64,000 nt of DNA, taken from NCBI GenBank assembly GCA_019454045.1, contig SKCR01051203.1, positions 124,001-188,000 of the forward strand, read 5' to 3'. Below the pieces are notes generated by a model. The model ran no database searches and was not told where the DNA came from. It saw only the letters and a list, made by a program, of their open reading frames with translations. A program made the position numbers and the translations under genes. Positions 22,321 through 33,715 of the stretch are shown here, piece by piece. Within the stretch, counting starts at the first letter, position 1; the number at the start of each line of letters is the position of its first letter. The DNA comes from Zanthoxylum bungeanum (taxonomy: Eukaryota; Streptophyta; Magnoliopsida; Sapindales; Rutaceae).

Positions 22321-22800
22321 GATACTGGATGTGGTACATATATATGTACTGGTGTGCAGAATCTGCTGATAAGTAGGATACTGACTTAAGTTGAGATTTA
22401 TCTACGAATCGGAAACGGGACGAAAGTCGCTGTTTTAACCGTAGATACCTAAGTTTAGGAACTACCCTTCGGGTGTGTACTTAAATTAGGAAACTGTTAC
22501 AATGTAACTAGTTTGACTAGAAACATTATCTCTATATCAGGGTTTAACCCGTTGCGGGAATACCTTTATATTCTAGAACACTAAAGTGTTTTCATTTTAT
22601 AAAGATGATATTGAGATAAACACATTAGATGTGAATAACAGTATTTATATTTTGAATATAAATAAATCTCAAACATATAACATGACAAACAAATAGCTCG
22701 AACTGAATTAATCAGTTGAGACTTATATGTGGCATTGTTGTCTGGGACACAATTAACAAGACTCGTATATCCACATTTTCGAATAGTGGATACTAGGACA
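22315..22800 (+). pseudogene. pol: Element F protease and GAG-pre-integrase remnant
   Basis: The frame at 22318 gives LDTGCGTYIC, matching the aspartic protease active site (DTG) of Copia polyproteins. Near 22725-22765 a WHCCLGHN-like motif corresponds to the conserved WH..LGH of the GAG-pre-integrase segment. Frames are broken between the two. Order and spacing match element C (DTG near 29943, WHSRLGH near 30344), which supports the assignment. Confidence 0.6.
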
Positions 22801-22869
22801 GATTTGATTCTATTCAAATAATGTCTACGAATCTAGTTTATTAGGCAAAGTTCCTAGAACACCTTTTAC

Positions 22870-23690
22870 TTAGTAAAAGTACAAGTGCCACTGATCTGTT
22901 AGCCCTCGTTCATAGTGACGTAAGTGGGCCCATATCTAGCTAGGCTAGAGGTGGATATGAACATTTCGTGACCTTTACGGATGTGGCATCGCGTTATGGT
23001 TATGCGTTTCTTTTTGAACACGAATTGGAAACTTTTGATGAAATCAAAGAGTTTCGACGCGAAGTAGACAAACAGACCGGCTAAAGTATTAAACCGGCGC
23101 GGTTAGACCATGATGAAAATACTTAAGCAATAAGTTTCACAAATACTTGAAAGAGTATAGTATTCTTTCAATGAGGACTCCTCCCGGAACACGTCAATTG
23201 ACGGTGTGTCCGAACAGAGAAACCTAATTTTTTTGGACATGATAAGGTTAATCATGAGTCGCTCTGAGCTACCATTTCCTTCAAAAGGATAAGCTTTGAA
23301 CAGTGCAGAACTTATTTAGAATAAGGTTCCATAAAAATCTATTTGACAGATTTCATATTAGATATGAATAGGAAAGAAATCGGGTTTTCTCATTCCCGAA
23401 GACTTGGGATGCTAGGCATATGTTTGGATGATACCAAACTAGAACCCAAATCGGATAAGTGCCTAATTATTGGTTATCCTAGGGAAACCAAAAATATAGT
23501 ACTTATACAACTCACTAGAGAACAATTTAATTTTGCTCACCATGCGGTTTTCCTAAGAGGAATACCGATATGCAGTGGTAAGTGGGAGGAAGTAAAACTC
23601 GATGAAAATCGAAGTAATACTATTCCAGGCACTGAGTCCTTAATGGAACACAAATATTTCATCAAGGATGAAAATATACCATAATCTTCG
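22870..23690 (+). pseudogene. pol: Element F integrase remnant
   Basis: From 22890 the translation reads like an integrase core (LVHSDVSGP, then an ARGGY...FVTFTD stretch, then REVDKQTG). Near 23170 a TPPGT motif marks the region ahead of the catalytic glutamate. The open frame 23343-23684 holds the C-terminal integrase part, with the LGICLDDTKL and VFLRGIP segments seen also in H. The order is normal for Copia (integrase before RT). Several frameshifts; the catalytic glutamate region is degraded. Confidence 0.7.
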
Positions 23691-23819
23691 AATACACAAG
23701 AAACCGTAAGTCGTAGTAGAGAGTCAGAAAACAACCTGAGAGGTATGGGTTTCTGATCTCACCTCATAAAGATGTCAATCTTATTGAGAAACCGAACTGA
23801 CTACGTATGAGGAAGTGAT

Positions 23820-24260
23820 ACAAGATATCGACTCCCTATAATGGCAAAGTGCTATGAAGTCCGAAATATATTCCATGTATACCAACTGAGTTTAGACACT
23901 GGTTGTTGTACCGGAAGGCATTGTGCTATTGGTACTATATAAGTTTTCAAGGAAGACATACATGGAAGGCAACATACCAACGTACTAAGCTAGGCTTGTA
24001 GCGAAAAGGTATCGTTATCAACATTATGTCGATTACGACGAAACCTTTTACTCGTTGCCATGGATAAATCCATTTGGACAATGCTTGCTGATGCTGCATG
24101 TTTCATTTATGAAATACGGCAGCTGAACGTCAAAATCACTTTCCTTAAAAGGAAATTTTTTGGAGGATGTTTACAACATCCTGACGGTTTTGTCGTACCA
24201 AAACAAGCAAACAAGGTTTGTGAGTTAATCGATCCATGGATGGATTGAAGCAAACATAGC
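23820..24260 (+). pseudogene. pol: Element F reverse transcriptase remnant
   Basis: Starts with a decayed 'W..AM.SE..SMY.NQ' segment near 23840. The frame 24060-24248 carries the segment equivalent to QMDVKTAFLNG, here QLNVKITFLKRK, followed by QHPDGFVVPKQANKVCEL. The catalytic aspartate block (YVDD) is not recognisable; an internal deletion removed it between about 24260 and 24310. Confidence 0.7.
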
Positions 24261-24299
24261 GTTCTTGGAATTATCGTTTTTGATTGTTAAGAAGCAAAA

Positions 24300-24985
24300 C
24301 AAGCAAACATAAAGATCTACTGGGATAGATTTAAAGTTGTTAGTACTCTCCGAAACTAGTACATTTAAATATGTACGCGACCTGGTGTCTCATATGCTTT
24401 GAGCATATGGAGTCACAATCAGCCCAATCCTAGTGATAGTCACTGGATTGATGTTAAGAACATCATTGAGTATCTTAGAGGAACTAAGGATGCTTTCTTA
24501 TACTATGGAGAAGGAGAACTTGAAGTGACTGGGTTCACCGTTGCAAGTTTCCTAACCGATATTAACGACTATAAGTCGCAATAAAGGTACTATAAAGTTT
24601 GAATAACGGAACATTGAGCTGAAAATCTTCCATGCAAGATACTGTTACCGAATAAACAACAAAAGTGGAATATTGCTGCAGCTGATGCAGCAATATAAGC
24701 CTTCTGGATTGATAATAATCTAATTAGATTAGATATAGTTTTGTTAGCAGCTGAGCTAGGCTACATCATATGCTAAAGAATTAATGGTCTCATCAACGAT
24801 CCAGATATATACTTCAAATATTAATCTGATTCGTTCGGATCATATATCGTGGCGATGTGATGATCGAATAAATCGAATCAGATGATAATCATGCAAATCC
24901 GCTGAAGAAAGCCTTTCCTCAGCAGAAGTTTGAGCGAACCGTACATAGTTCAAGTGTAGGACACTTGAGTGATTGGCTATAGGCC
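24300..24985 (+). pseudogene. pol: Element F RT C-terminus and RNase H remnant
   Basis: The frame 24399-24584 includes DSHWIDVKNIIEYLRGTKDA, which matches the Copia segment before RNase H, and then VASFLTD, equivalent to the first RNase H acidic position. Downstream the similarity continues in broken frames to about 24960, including an AADAAI-like stretch near 24675. The PPT follows directly. Confidence 0.65.
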
Positions 24986-24996
24986 AAGTGGGAGAT
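24985..24996 (+). promoter_or_regulatory. Element F polypurine tract
   Basis: CAAGTGGGAGAT immediately before the 3' LTR start TGTTGGACAG at 24997. Confidence 0.85.
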
Positions 24997-26965
24997 TGTT
25001 GGACAGTTATGACCCATAGCATCACTATTTGTACAGATCATGGTGTTGTTGTACAAATTAACTATGTGAAAAGGAAATTGCTCTTCTATCATTTGTAATT
25101 AGATTACCAAGATGTATAAATGATAGAAGGTCCTTATGATTACTTTCGGATTGATAAGATATGGGACAATATCAATCCATGAAGGTTTAATCATTAAATA
25201 TCCCTAGTCATAGTATTATAGAGATTGGACATCGATAATGCGGAATAGACTAGTATTACACTTGTGCGCGTTGTGAGAGCATAACGGCATAGTGCTCATA
25301 TATTTGGGTATTGGATACTCATACAAGTGTAATAGGAGGTTGTGTTTACCGATGGTACGGGAGCAGCTTCACTATGGATAGACCCCTCGGAATTCCATTG
25401 GTAGTATGACTATGTGTCTATGGAAGTCCGAATCAGGGTAGGTGTATTTGGTCTTAATCTGAGACTTGCACCGCTAATACTTGCGACAATCAATACGCTT
25501 TGGTTTTGGTCATCCAGGGCTTTAACAGGTTCTGTGTACGCCTCTTCTGGGTATATTGAGAATCGTAGTGTATTGGGTGTGATGTCGAGATGGAAGTATC
25601 ACTCCAGTCATAGTGGAGATGATGATCACGTAGGATACAGAACTCGTTCTCTTATATGCTGCAGCCATCGGGAATTATGACTAAGTCATGTTTATCCAAT
25701 TATAGAGACTAGTTACCAGAGATCCGATATATGCTTCGTACAAGGCCGACACAATTCCAGCCCCAAGCCTTGCACGTGACATCCGATACTAGATCGCAAT
25801 ACGCAATACTATGTATACTACGCCTGATATAAATCACATATTCCAGTAAGAATATTTCTGGAGAATTGGGTAGGCACGGTGCTTTGCTAGAAGCCAACCA
25901 TGTCTTGTAAATCGGTAAAAATGTAGTACTAGGTACGTACGTGTTCGGATAGTCCGACGACCGGATTTACTGCCAACATATCCCGGGATCTCATGGGTCG
26001 CTTCCCGAAGATTCACCGATGACGTATGACTCGCACTTTATTAATCTGGGATTAATTATAAGAGAGAGATAATTAATCTGGGATTAATTGCGGAGATATT
26101 TTATCTGGGATAAAATATTATTAAAAGAGAGAGAACGATTAATTTAGAATTAATCAATAAAATAATATATTCGATATATTATACAAAATTTGATTTCAAC
26201 GCGGAATTAAAATTAGATTTTAATTCGGGCGAACGAGTTAATTTAGAATTAATTCATTAGCGACGTGAATAGTGATTTTGCTAGGCATAATTATTTAATT
26301 ACGTCGCAACAGAAAATTCGTTAATTTGGAATTAGTGAACCCGAGCCCGGGAGTGTTTGCGGGCTCACTCGCATTTCGAATTTAAGTGCGGCCCACAAGT
26401 CACATCTAGCGTCAAATCATTAGTCACTTAATTGATGTGATGTCTAGTCACTTTGAGTGATTGACAACATGTCACTATTGATTGATGGTGGTGGTTGGAT
26501 GGCTTTAATGCCATTTACCAAATTTTGAATTTGGTATATCTTAATTGATTTTGAAAAATCAAACCAACCTAACACATTTTCTTCTCTCTTTCCTCTTCCC
26601 TCTCACGGCCTTGGGCCTTTCTTCTTCATTTTTCTGGTTTTGCCGAGAACAAAGGAGAAGCGAGGAAAGATTTGCGGCAAATTTTTCCGGAGTGCTAGCA
26701 CACATTCGGGGTCTTGCGAAGGTGATAGGGAAACCAACTTGTGAGTTTGGAATAACCATTCGAAAGCTTGGAGCTTGGACCGAAAATGTAGCACAAAAGG
26801 AGCCTAAAGCCGAGAACCTTGAAGGACCAAAGCTTGAAGAATTTTGTTGTTCCTCGCGTCGCAAAAGCCGATCGTTTTAAGTATGATTCCGCCATACTTT
26901 TACGAGTATTCACATATGTGTTTCATTGCTTGAATTGATCCTTGGGACTTAATAGAAACCCAACA
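24997..26965 (+). repeat. Element F 3' LTR (1969 bp)
   Basis: Near-identical to 17449-19419. Where they differ, several changes are C/T or G/A, for example in the first ladder palindrome, where this copy is perfect (TTAATC/GATTAA) and the 5' copy has C to T. Confidence 0.9.
26041..26345. repeat. Palindrome ladder in F 3' LTR
   Basis: Checked base by base. Arms of 6 at 26041-26055, 8 at 26071-26089, 10 at 26096-26118, 8 at 26137-26155, 9 at 26162-26182 (centre TCG), 10 at 26204-26226, and 9 with one G-T at 26235-26255. Another lies near 26318-26340. Centres are TGG or TAG except where stated. Confidence 0.9.
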
Positions 26966-26970
26966 TAATG
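26966..26970. other. Target site duplication of element F, right (taatg)
   Basis: Pairs with gaatg at 17444-17448, one mismatch. C LTR sequence resumes after it. Confidence 0.6.
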
Positions 26971-27744
26971 ACGATAGAGGCACTTTTGAAATTTAAAAAT
27001 GAATAAGAAAAAAATGTGAATAGTAAATTTATTTTATTATTTGTTTTGAATTCCAATTCGGCCCAAACTCTTATTAGGGTTTATAATCTCATTAAACCAC
27101 TATATAAGATCCAATGGCTAAGATTTAATTAGAATTTATCCCACATCAGATTCTTAATTATTTTGTTGTCTTTGGAGCACCTATATAACCCCAAAGAATT
27201 CTTTAAAATTTTTTACACCAAACCTTTCATATCTTGGGTTTATATAAGTGAGCAACTCTAAAGTTTAAGAGTAAACCACTGATTTTGAGGATCCTTAAGT
27301 CTAATTGACCAGAGGAATCTCAAGTTAAAAGTTTTGAGGTATTTGTCTAGGCTAGTACCAAGGGCAAAATACTCGTGCACTCAAGGCGTAGTCTTGCCGT
27401 TGAGTTTTGGCTTTGGTGTGTGCACCTTTGGAGGCCACACACTTGGGTGTCTCTTTGGAACGTGGAAGAGCTTGCTGAGTTCGAGAAAAGCTTATAGATT
27501 GGAGGGAGGACTGGAGGAGTCTTCGGTTCAAGTAAGTCTTTTTCTTTCTTTTTAATTAGAGTTCTTATGATAGTTATTATCTTTAAGTTTATGTTCTTTG
27601 CATGTTTTATGAGTTTTTATGCTTAGAATATATAGTAACATGCGTAGGCTTGTAGAATAATAAAAACAAATGGGTCTTGGGCGAAGGGATAGCTGCATCA
27701 TAATTTTTAATTTTCCGCTGCGCACTCGCGACCGCTTCCCAACA
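26971..27744 (+). repeat. Element C 5' LTR, second part
   Basis: Continues the LTR after F and ends CTTCCCAACA. From about 27120 onward it matches the 3' LTR remnant 49853-50486. A splice-like or promoter-like segment around TATATAACCC (27181) may hold the TATA box. The short ORF at 27334-27555 is also in the other LTR and is not taken as a gene. Confidence 0.8.
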
Positions 27745-27745
27745 G

Positions 27746-27757
27746 TAGTATCAGCGC
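27746..27757 (+). promoter_or_regulatory. Element C primer-binding site, mutated
   Basis: TAGTATCAGCGC beside the LTR end, differing at two positions from TGGTATCAGAGC (initiator tRNA-Met type). Confidence 0.75.
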
Positions 27758-27810
27758 GCCATTTTTTGTTTTGATTAGTTCTCTCTCATTTGAACTCGAA
27801 ATTGGATGTG

Positions 27811-27985
27811 TAAAAGCTCATTGGAAAGCTAACACCCTGAGCGTATTTTTAGGTACAAGTTTTGCATGATTTGGTTAAGATTTGAATTGTGAAATTGCAT
27901 TTAAATTTCACGCATCTGTAAAATTTTTTTGAATATAATTGGCCTAAAAGTACGTTCAGGGTGTTAGCTTTCCAATGAGCTTTTA
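27811..27985 (+). ncRNA. Long hairpin in C leader (43-bp arms)
   Basis: 27811-27853 pairs with 27943-27985: 41 Watson-Crick pairs and two positions (27841/27955 and 27846/27950) that are G-U in RNA, with no mismatch. The loop is 27854-27942. The stem begins 54 nt after the PBS, where retroelement RNAs often hold packaging or dimerisation structures. Structure is seen; function is inferred. Confidence 0.75.
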
Positions 27986-29113
27986 GAATGATAATTCCAA
28001 CATATTAAAACTCATATGCTTGATGATTCTATGTATGATTAGAATTGGCATGATTATTTTAGGGTGCAAGCATCTAGAGACTTTCTAAGGAAATAAAGAG
28101 TGTATTGCTTATCCCTTAGCTAAGTAATTATTCCGTGATGAACTTAGAGATTTATTACCTTTAAGACTAATAAATATAAATCACTTGTTTATAATAAAAG
28201 ACATTATAAGAGATACAAGTGGGGTGGGACCAAGGCGTTAATAAGACTTTCCAAACTAAAGTTAATTTAACCAAAGGTATTACTAGAGTTAGATAATGAT
28301 TTGGTGTCTTCCTTCACCCACTACCTTTTTATAGCTAAAAGGAAAAGCTGTGAAGACATCTAGATAATCATTTACTCAAGGCTTACCTTAAAGCATATTT
28401 AAAGTATTGGACTAATTTGGAGGATCTATTATTTATTCCTGTCACCAAGGCAATAAGAGCCTAAGAGGTAAGGGTATTTAAGAGAGTTCGCTCCACCCTC
28501 CCTCTGGATAATTTTCAATGGAGGAACCCATTTGACAGTTATTCACTTAAACTTGCTAAAATCCTCAATAATAATTTAAGTCTAAAATTTACCTCCCATT
28601 GTAAAGTATAGACCCCAAGGGCTTAAACCGTATTGGCAGGATTAGGCTTTACCAGACTGACCAATACTAATTTGTCCCTAAATCGTACTATGGACAATGG
28701 TTTGACTTTTCTGAGTCATAAGACGCAGCGACCCTTAGACGTGGTCTTATAACTTAGTGGCAAAGATTAGGTGTCCACAAGGACTAGCATAAGCTATGTC
28801 ATGTTTGATTGCCCAACCCAATGATCAAGGAATTGTGATTTATATCATAAATTGGTTGGGAACCTACCTAATTATCGTATTTTATAACGACCGACCTTAG
28901 TCGGAGTTATGAAATGATGATAATGGGATCCTTCCCCACATGAAATCCATCATATTGGGGTTGATGCGATTTGCTTAAAATTTTAAAATAATTGAGTGAG
29001 AGCAACTTCATAATATTAAAAGCCAATGTTATTATGAAAAATTAATGAAAACATATTCCTAATTTTAACATTCTCTCTTAATAGGTGGGTTAAAATATTT
29101 CACAAACATTCAA

Positions 29114-29753
29114 ATGGAAAACAGATTATCACTTCGTTCCATCCTTGATGAGTATAAGCTCAAAGGAGACAACTACAATGACTGGTTAAGAAACCTTAAA
29201 ATTGTCTTACAACAAGAAAAATTTTTCTATGTTCTTGAAAGACCATTTCCCCTGAACCCGCAGAAGATGCTGACCAAAATACATTTGATGCTTGAAAGAA
29301 ACACGTCGATGATGATGAGCAAGCAGTTTGCATAATGCTTGGCTCTATGTCGGACGAACTTCAGAAAGCTCACGAAGATATGGATGCTCAAACCATCATC
29401 TTTCACTTGAAGGAGTTGTATGCAACTTCCGTTCATACCGTGAGATTCCAAGTGTCATGTGCCTTATTCCAAACAAGGTATAAGGAAGGATCTGTTAGTG
29501 GGCATGTGCTTAAGATGATTGGCCACATTGAAAAATTGGCCAACCTCGGGTTCATCATGGATCATTAGATAGGTCATGATCTAATTCTTCAGTCCTTACC
29601 AAAAGACTTCTCTAACTTTATTATGCAGTTTCATCTATCTAATAAAGAAGCTACTTTAGCAGAATTGCACAATCTGATAAAGCAAGCAGACGAGTCCCAA
29701 AGAAAATTAAGGGCAAGGCCAATGCTCCAAATCACCTAAAGCCCAATGTTAAG
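29114..29753 (+). pseudogene. gag: Element C gag, capsid part
   Basis: Opens at 29114 with MENRLSLRSILDEYKLKGDN and NDWLRNLKIVL, the usual Copia Gag start (UBN2-like region). A frame shift near 29255 moves the sequence to the frame that continues at 29335 (MLGSMSDELQ). In that frame a TGA at 29293-29295 stands where tryptophan would fit. The second part runs to a TAG at 29566 and then, still recognisable, to about 29740 (LPKDFSNF, then LIKQADESQRK). It should form the capsid of a cytoplasmic virus-like particle. At least one frame shift and two stops make it inactive. Confidence 0.85.
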
Positions 29754-30467
29754 GTGGAGAAGAAAAAGGGAAAAGGGAAATGTTTCTTTTGTGGAAAGAA
29801 GAGTCATTGGAAGAAAGACTGCAGATCCTTGAAAGCCAAGGAAGCTAGGGAAGCCCAAGAGGCCAAGAAGCCCAATGCTTCAGGTATGTTGTATATGATT
29901 GAACTATATTCTCAAAACTCTGAACCTTCTACTTGGGTGCTTGACACCGGTTATGGGACTCATTTGTGTAACAATGTGCAGAGCCTGAGAAACAGTAAGA
30001 GACTCTGTCATGGGGAGGTTGACTTACGCATGGGTAATAAATCAAAACTGGCTGCATTGTGCCTGAGGACTTATTTATTAGTTTTGCCGAATGGTTTAGT
30101 TTTAGACTTAGAAGTTTGTGTTTATGTACCTTCTATAGTAAAGAACATCATTTCAATTTCTTCTTTATGTAATAAAGGTTTTTCATGCCTAATAAGTTGT
30201 AATGAATGTTCTATTTATTTCAATGAAATAAAATATGGAGATGGTATTTTGAATAATGGTATCTATGTCTTACAAACTAACAAAGAATGTTCAACCTCTA
30301 ATATATACAACGTTAACTCGAATAATCTCAATGAATCACTTCTATGGCACAGTCGCTTAGGTCATATCAATGAAACAAGATTAACTAAGCTACATAAGGA
30401 TGGTATTTCAGACCCTTCAAATATGAACCTTATGGAACTTGTGAGTCTTGTTTACTTGGTAAAATGA
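29754..30467 (+). pseudogene. pol: Element C nucleocapsid, protease and GAG-pre-integrase part
   Basis: Uninterrupted 237-codon stretch. Residues about 10-23 form a complete CX2CX4HX4C zinc knuckle (CFFCGKKSHWKKDC). Near residue 62 WVLDTGYGTHLC holds the aspartic protease active-site DTG. Near residue 195 SLLWHSRLGHINETRL is the GAG-pre-integrase motif. A stop at 30465 ends it before the integrase core, so this is the longest surviving piece, not a gene on its own. The protease would cleave the polyprotein and the knuckle would bind genomic RNA. Confidence 0.9.
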
Positions 30468-31421
30468 TAAAATTACCCTTCAAAGGTAAATGATAGCGTG
30501 TAGCGGAGACATTAGAACTCATACACTCTGATGTAGACGGACCAATGTCAGTCACCGCTAGAGGTGGATTCTCCTACTTCATTACCTTTATCGATGATCA
30601 CTCGCGATATGGGTATGTGTACCTTATGCAGTACAAATATGAAGCCTTTGAGAAATTCAAAGACTTCAAAGCTGAAGTAGAAAACCAGCTTAATAAAATT
30701 ATTAAGTCACTAAGGTCTGACCGAGGTGGTGAATACTTAAGCAACGCATTTCAAGATTAATTGAGAGAAAATGTCATTGTTTCCCATTGGACTCCTCCGG
30801 GAACTCCACAGCATAATGGGGTATTCGAAAGGAGAAATCAGACATTATTAGATATGGTCTGATCAATGATTCCAGACACTGATCTACCTCTTTCATTTTG
30901 GGGTCTTGCTTTAGAAACTGCAACCACTACTACTAAACCAAATTCCTTCCAAGACTGTTATCAAACACCCATTGGACTCCTCCGGAACTCCACAGCATAA
31001 TGGGGTCTTCGAAAGGAGATATCAGACATTATTAGATATGGTCTGATCAATGATGCCAGACACGGATCTACCTCTTTCATTTTGGGGTCTTGCTTTAGAA
31101 ACTGCAACCACTACTACTAAACCAAATTCCTTCCAAGACTGTTATCAAACACCATATGAGTTATGGTATGAGAAACGTCATAGTCTTAGTTATCTAAGAG
31201 TTTGGGGATGTGACACATATGTTAAGCTCACCCAAACTAACAAATTGGATGATAGGGCAGTTAAATGTAAATTTGTAGGATATGCCTTGAACTCAAGAGC
31301 ATACGTGTTCTACGTCCCAAATGAACAAAGAACATTTGTCTCACGAAATGCTAAATTTCTAGAGAATGAATTCATTCTCAAGAAATGTAGTGGGAGTAGA
31401 CTTGACCTCGATGAGGTATGA
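30468..31421 (+). pseudogene. pol: Element C integrase, with internal duplication
   Basis: The translation resumes with LIHSDVDGP near 30515. The core follows: YFITFIDDHSRYGYVYL (first catalytic Asp region) and SLRSDRGGEYLS (second Asp). A stop lies at 30758. The next segment, TPPGTPQHNGVFERRN, includes the catalytic Glu. A 185-bp tandem duplication repeats this Glu segment. The C-terminal part (31050-31421: YLRVWGCDTYVK, then FVGYALNSRAYVFY) is intact until TGA at 31419. Both copies of the duplicated part carry the same TGA (30860-30862 and 31044-31046). Integrase inserts the cDNA; this one cannot be produced whole. Confidence 0.9.
30783..31153 (+). repeat. 185-bp tandem duplication in C integrase
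   Basis: Unit 1 is 30783-30967, unit 2 starts at 30968 (CCCATTGGACTCC). They differ by four substitutions and one deleted G in the CCGGG run. Confidence 0.9.
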
Positions 31422-32252
31422 GAAGAACAAACTAACATAGAACTAAACCCTAGGCCCCTCAAAAGGTCAGCGACGGAACAACCACAAGGTTATGAACTTA
31501 GAAGGTCTGGTAGGGAAAGTTATGAGCCTGAAAGATATGGTTTTCATATTGATAAGGAACATGATCAGGTCATTGATAATGACGATCCCACCAGTTATGA
31601 CGAAGCAATGCGTGACATTGATTCAGTCAAGTGGCTTGAGGCCATGAAATCGGAAATAGACTCTATTTATCAGAATCAAGTCTGGGACTTGGTGGATGCA
31701 CTTGAAGGGATAAAACCCATAGGCTGCAAGTGGATTTACAAGCATAAAACTAATGCAGAAGGCAACATCCAAACCTATAAGGCTAGGTTGGTGGCGAAAG
31801 GTTATAGAAAAATCCAAGGAATTGACTATGACGAAACCTTCTCGCCTGTTGCAATGATAAAGTCCATTCGAATTTTACTGGCACTAGCTGCACACTTTGA
31901 TTATGAGATTTGGCAGATGGATGTCAAAACAGCTTTCCTTAATGGGAACCTCGTAGAGGAAGTCTATATGACACAACCTGAGGGGTTTGCATCTAAGGAT
32001 GATCATATTAAGTATGCAAGCTTAAACGATCCATTTATCGACTTAAGCAAGCCTCCAGAAGTTGGAATATACGATTTGATGAGACAATCAAAGAATTTGA
32101 CTTCATAAAAATGTAGACGAGCCTTGTGTTTACAGGAAAAGTAGTGGGAGTGCTGTTATATTTCTTGTATTATATGTCGATGACATATTAATCATTGGAA
32201 TGATATTCCCACGATGCATGCCACCAAGCAATGGTTATCTTAGAATTTCTCC
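31422..32252 (+). pseudogene. pol: Element C reverse transcriptase
   Basis: The open stretch 31608-32108 has the Copia RT (RVT_2) order: WLEAMKSEIDS, NQVWDLVD, GCKWIYKHK, YKARLVAKGYRKIQGIDYDE, TFSPVA, then QMDVKTAFLNG (first catalytic Asp) and VYMTQPEGF. The segment that should contain the rest of the palm is damaged around 32020-32105. In another frame, 32130-32195 restores VFLVLYVDD-like sequence (read as IFLVLYVDDILIIG), the catalytic Asp pair. So the active-site residues survive but in different frames. RT copies the element RNA into DNA, primed by tRNA-Met. Confidence 0.9.
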
Positions 32253-33063
32253 ATGAAAGATTTGGGAGAAGCATCCTACATCCTCGACATTAAGATCTAC
32301 CGTAATAGATCTAAGAGGTTGTCAGGACTTTCTCAATCTACGTACATAGATAAAGTTTTGAAAATATTCAAAATGGAAGATTCCAAAAGAGGTAATTTAC
32401 CTACTTGTCATGGAATCAAATTATCTAAGGAGCAATGTCCACATACTCCTTCAGATAGAGAGCGTATGAGTAGGATCCCTTATGCTTCAGCAATAAGATC
32501 GATCATGTACGCCATGCTATGTACAAGACCTGATGTCTCTTATGCTCTTAGCATAACGAGCAGGTATCAGGCAAATCCTGTTGAGCAACACTGGGCAGTT
32601 GTCAAAACAATCCTCAAGTATCTAAGAAGAACTAAGGATGTGTTTTTGATATACGGAGATTGTTCTGAGATGAAATTCATTGGTAACTGTGATGCGAGCT
32701 TTCAGACCGATAGGGATGACAGCAGATCGCAAACATGATATCTGTTTACTTTGAATGACGGAGCTGTCAGTTGGAAAAGCTCAAAGCAGTCAACTACAGC
32801 GGACTCCACCACTGAACTCGAGTATATTGCAGCATCTGAGGCAGCTAAAGAAGCAGTCTGGATAAATAAGTTCATCACGGAGCTGGAAGTGCTTCCCGCG
32901 ATAAAGAATGGCGTCACGATGTACTGTGACAACATGGGCACCATTGCCCAATCAAAGGAACCAAGGTCCCACTAGAAATCCAAGCATGTACTAAGGCGAT
33001 TTCATCTCATCAGGGAGATTATTGAGAGAAAAGAAGTTATTATAGAGAAAATACCCACAGAAG
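32253..33063 (+). pseudogene. pol: Element C RT C-terminus and RNase H, cut by element A
   Basis: 32253-32738 begins MKDLGEASYILDIKIYR and contains the CTRPDVSYAL and HWAVVKTILKYLRRTKD segments of the Copia RT tail. 32751-32975 holds the RNase H core (GAVSWKSSKQST, then TELEYIAASEAAKEAVWI, then YCDN). A TGA at 32736 and a TAG at 32973 break it. It continues as KHVLRRFHLIREII to about 33060, where element A starts. The RNase H tail that should follow (NLADPFTK region), PPT and LTR start are absent on the far side, so they were deleted. Confidence 0.9.
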
Positions 33064-33715
33064 TGTTGGTTTCTATTAAGGTCCCAAGATCAATAACAAG
33101 CATGAAATATGTGTGAATACAAATCAACGAAGTTGCGAAATAATCACATCGATCGGTTGAGCGACGCGGAGACGATCAAAAATCTGATTTTCTCCTCTTC
33201 ACTGGTTCGGTAGTGGCAGTTCACAGCCCACTGGTTCGGCTCAGTTTTGGTCATTCGTCAAGCTCCAAGCTTCGTTGAACGATTCCCGACTCATGGGTGG
33301 ACTTCCCTATCACCTTCGCATGTCTCTCGGAGTGCTAGCTCTAGTGATTTTTGCCACAAAATCACACACTCAAGCTTCCCAATGCTCTTGGTTTTTGACA
33401 GAAAACCAGTGAACAATTTTGCCTCCATGGGCGTGTGAGAGAGGAGAGAAAAGAGAGAGAAGAAGTTATGTGTGTTGTATTACAAAATGTGTATCTAATA
33501 CCAAAATAATTAAAAGTCAAATACCTATATCAAATAAAGGTAAATAGGCTTTTAATTAATACAACAACTCACATCAACCATCACACTTGAGTGTCAAACA
33601 CTCAAACATCAACTCACATCAATAAATCAATCACTGGTTACATCACTCAAAGTGACGCTTGATTTGACTTGCATGCCGTACTCGAATTCGAAATGCGAAC
33701 GCGCTCGCAAATAAT

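Larger units (their letters stand above)
17449..26965 (+). mobile_element. Element F: Copia element with both LTRs, plus strand
   Basis: 9.5-kb element: 5' LTR 17449-19419, PBS, long leader, decayed gag-pol, PPT, 3' LTR 24997-26965. The ends are TGTTGGACAG and CCTAACA/CCCAACA. The LTRs are nearly identical by eye. Same family as A, B and H. Order of remnants (zinc knuckle, protease, integrase, RT, RNase H) fits Copia. It cannot be autonomous, since every coding domain is broken. Confidence 0.9.
27745..29113 (+). other. Element C leader, noncoding
   Basis: About 1.37 kb between the LTR and gag with no ORF. It holds the PBS, the long hairpin at 27811-27985 and otherwise unremarkable AT-rich sequence. 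Confidence 0.7.

Noticed and set aside
26545..26880. Overlapping ORFs of 101 and 111 codons on opposite strands, repeated near 19010-19250
   Set aside because: They lie in the F LTR copies, both strands are open over the same bases, and frames differ between the copies. Chance open frames.
33247..33438. ORF repeated at 48235-48525 and, weaker, at 34757 and 40294
   Set aside because: LTR sequence of the A/B family; the frame changes among copies.
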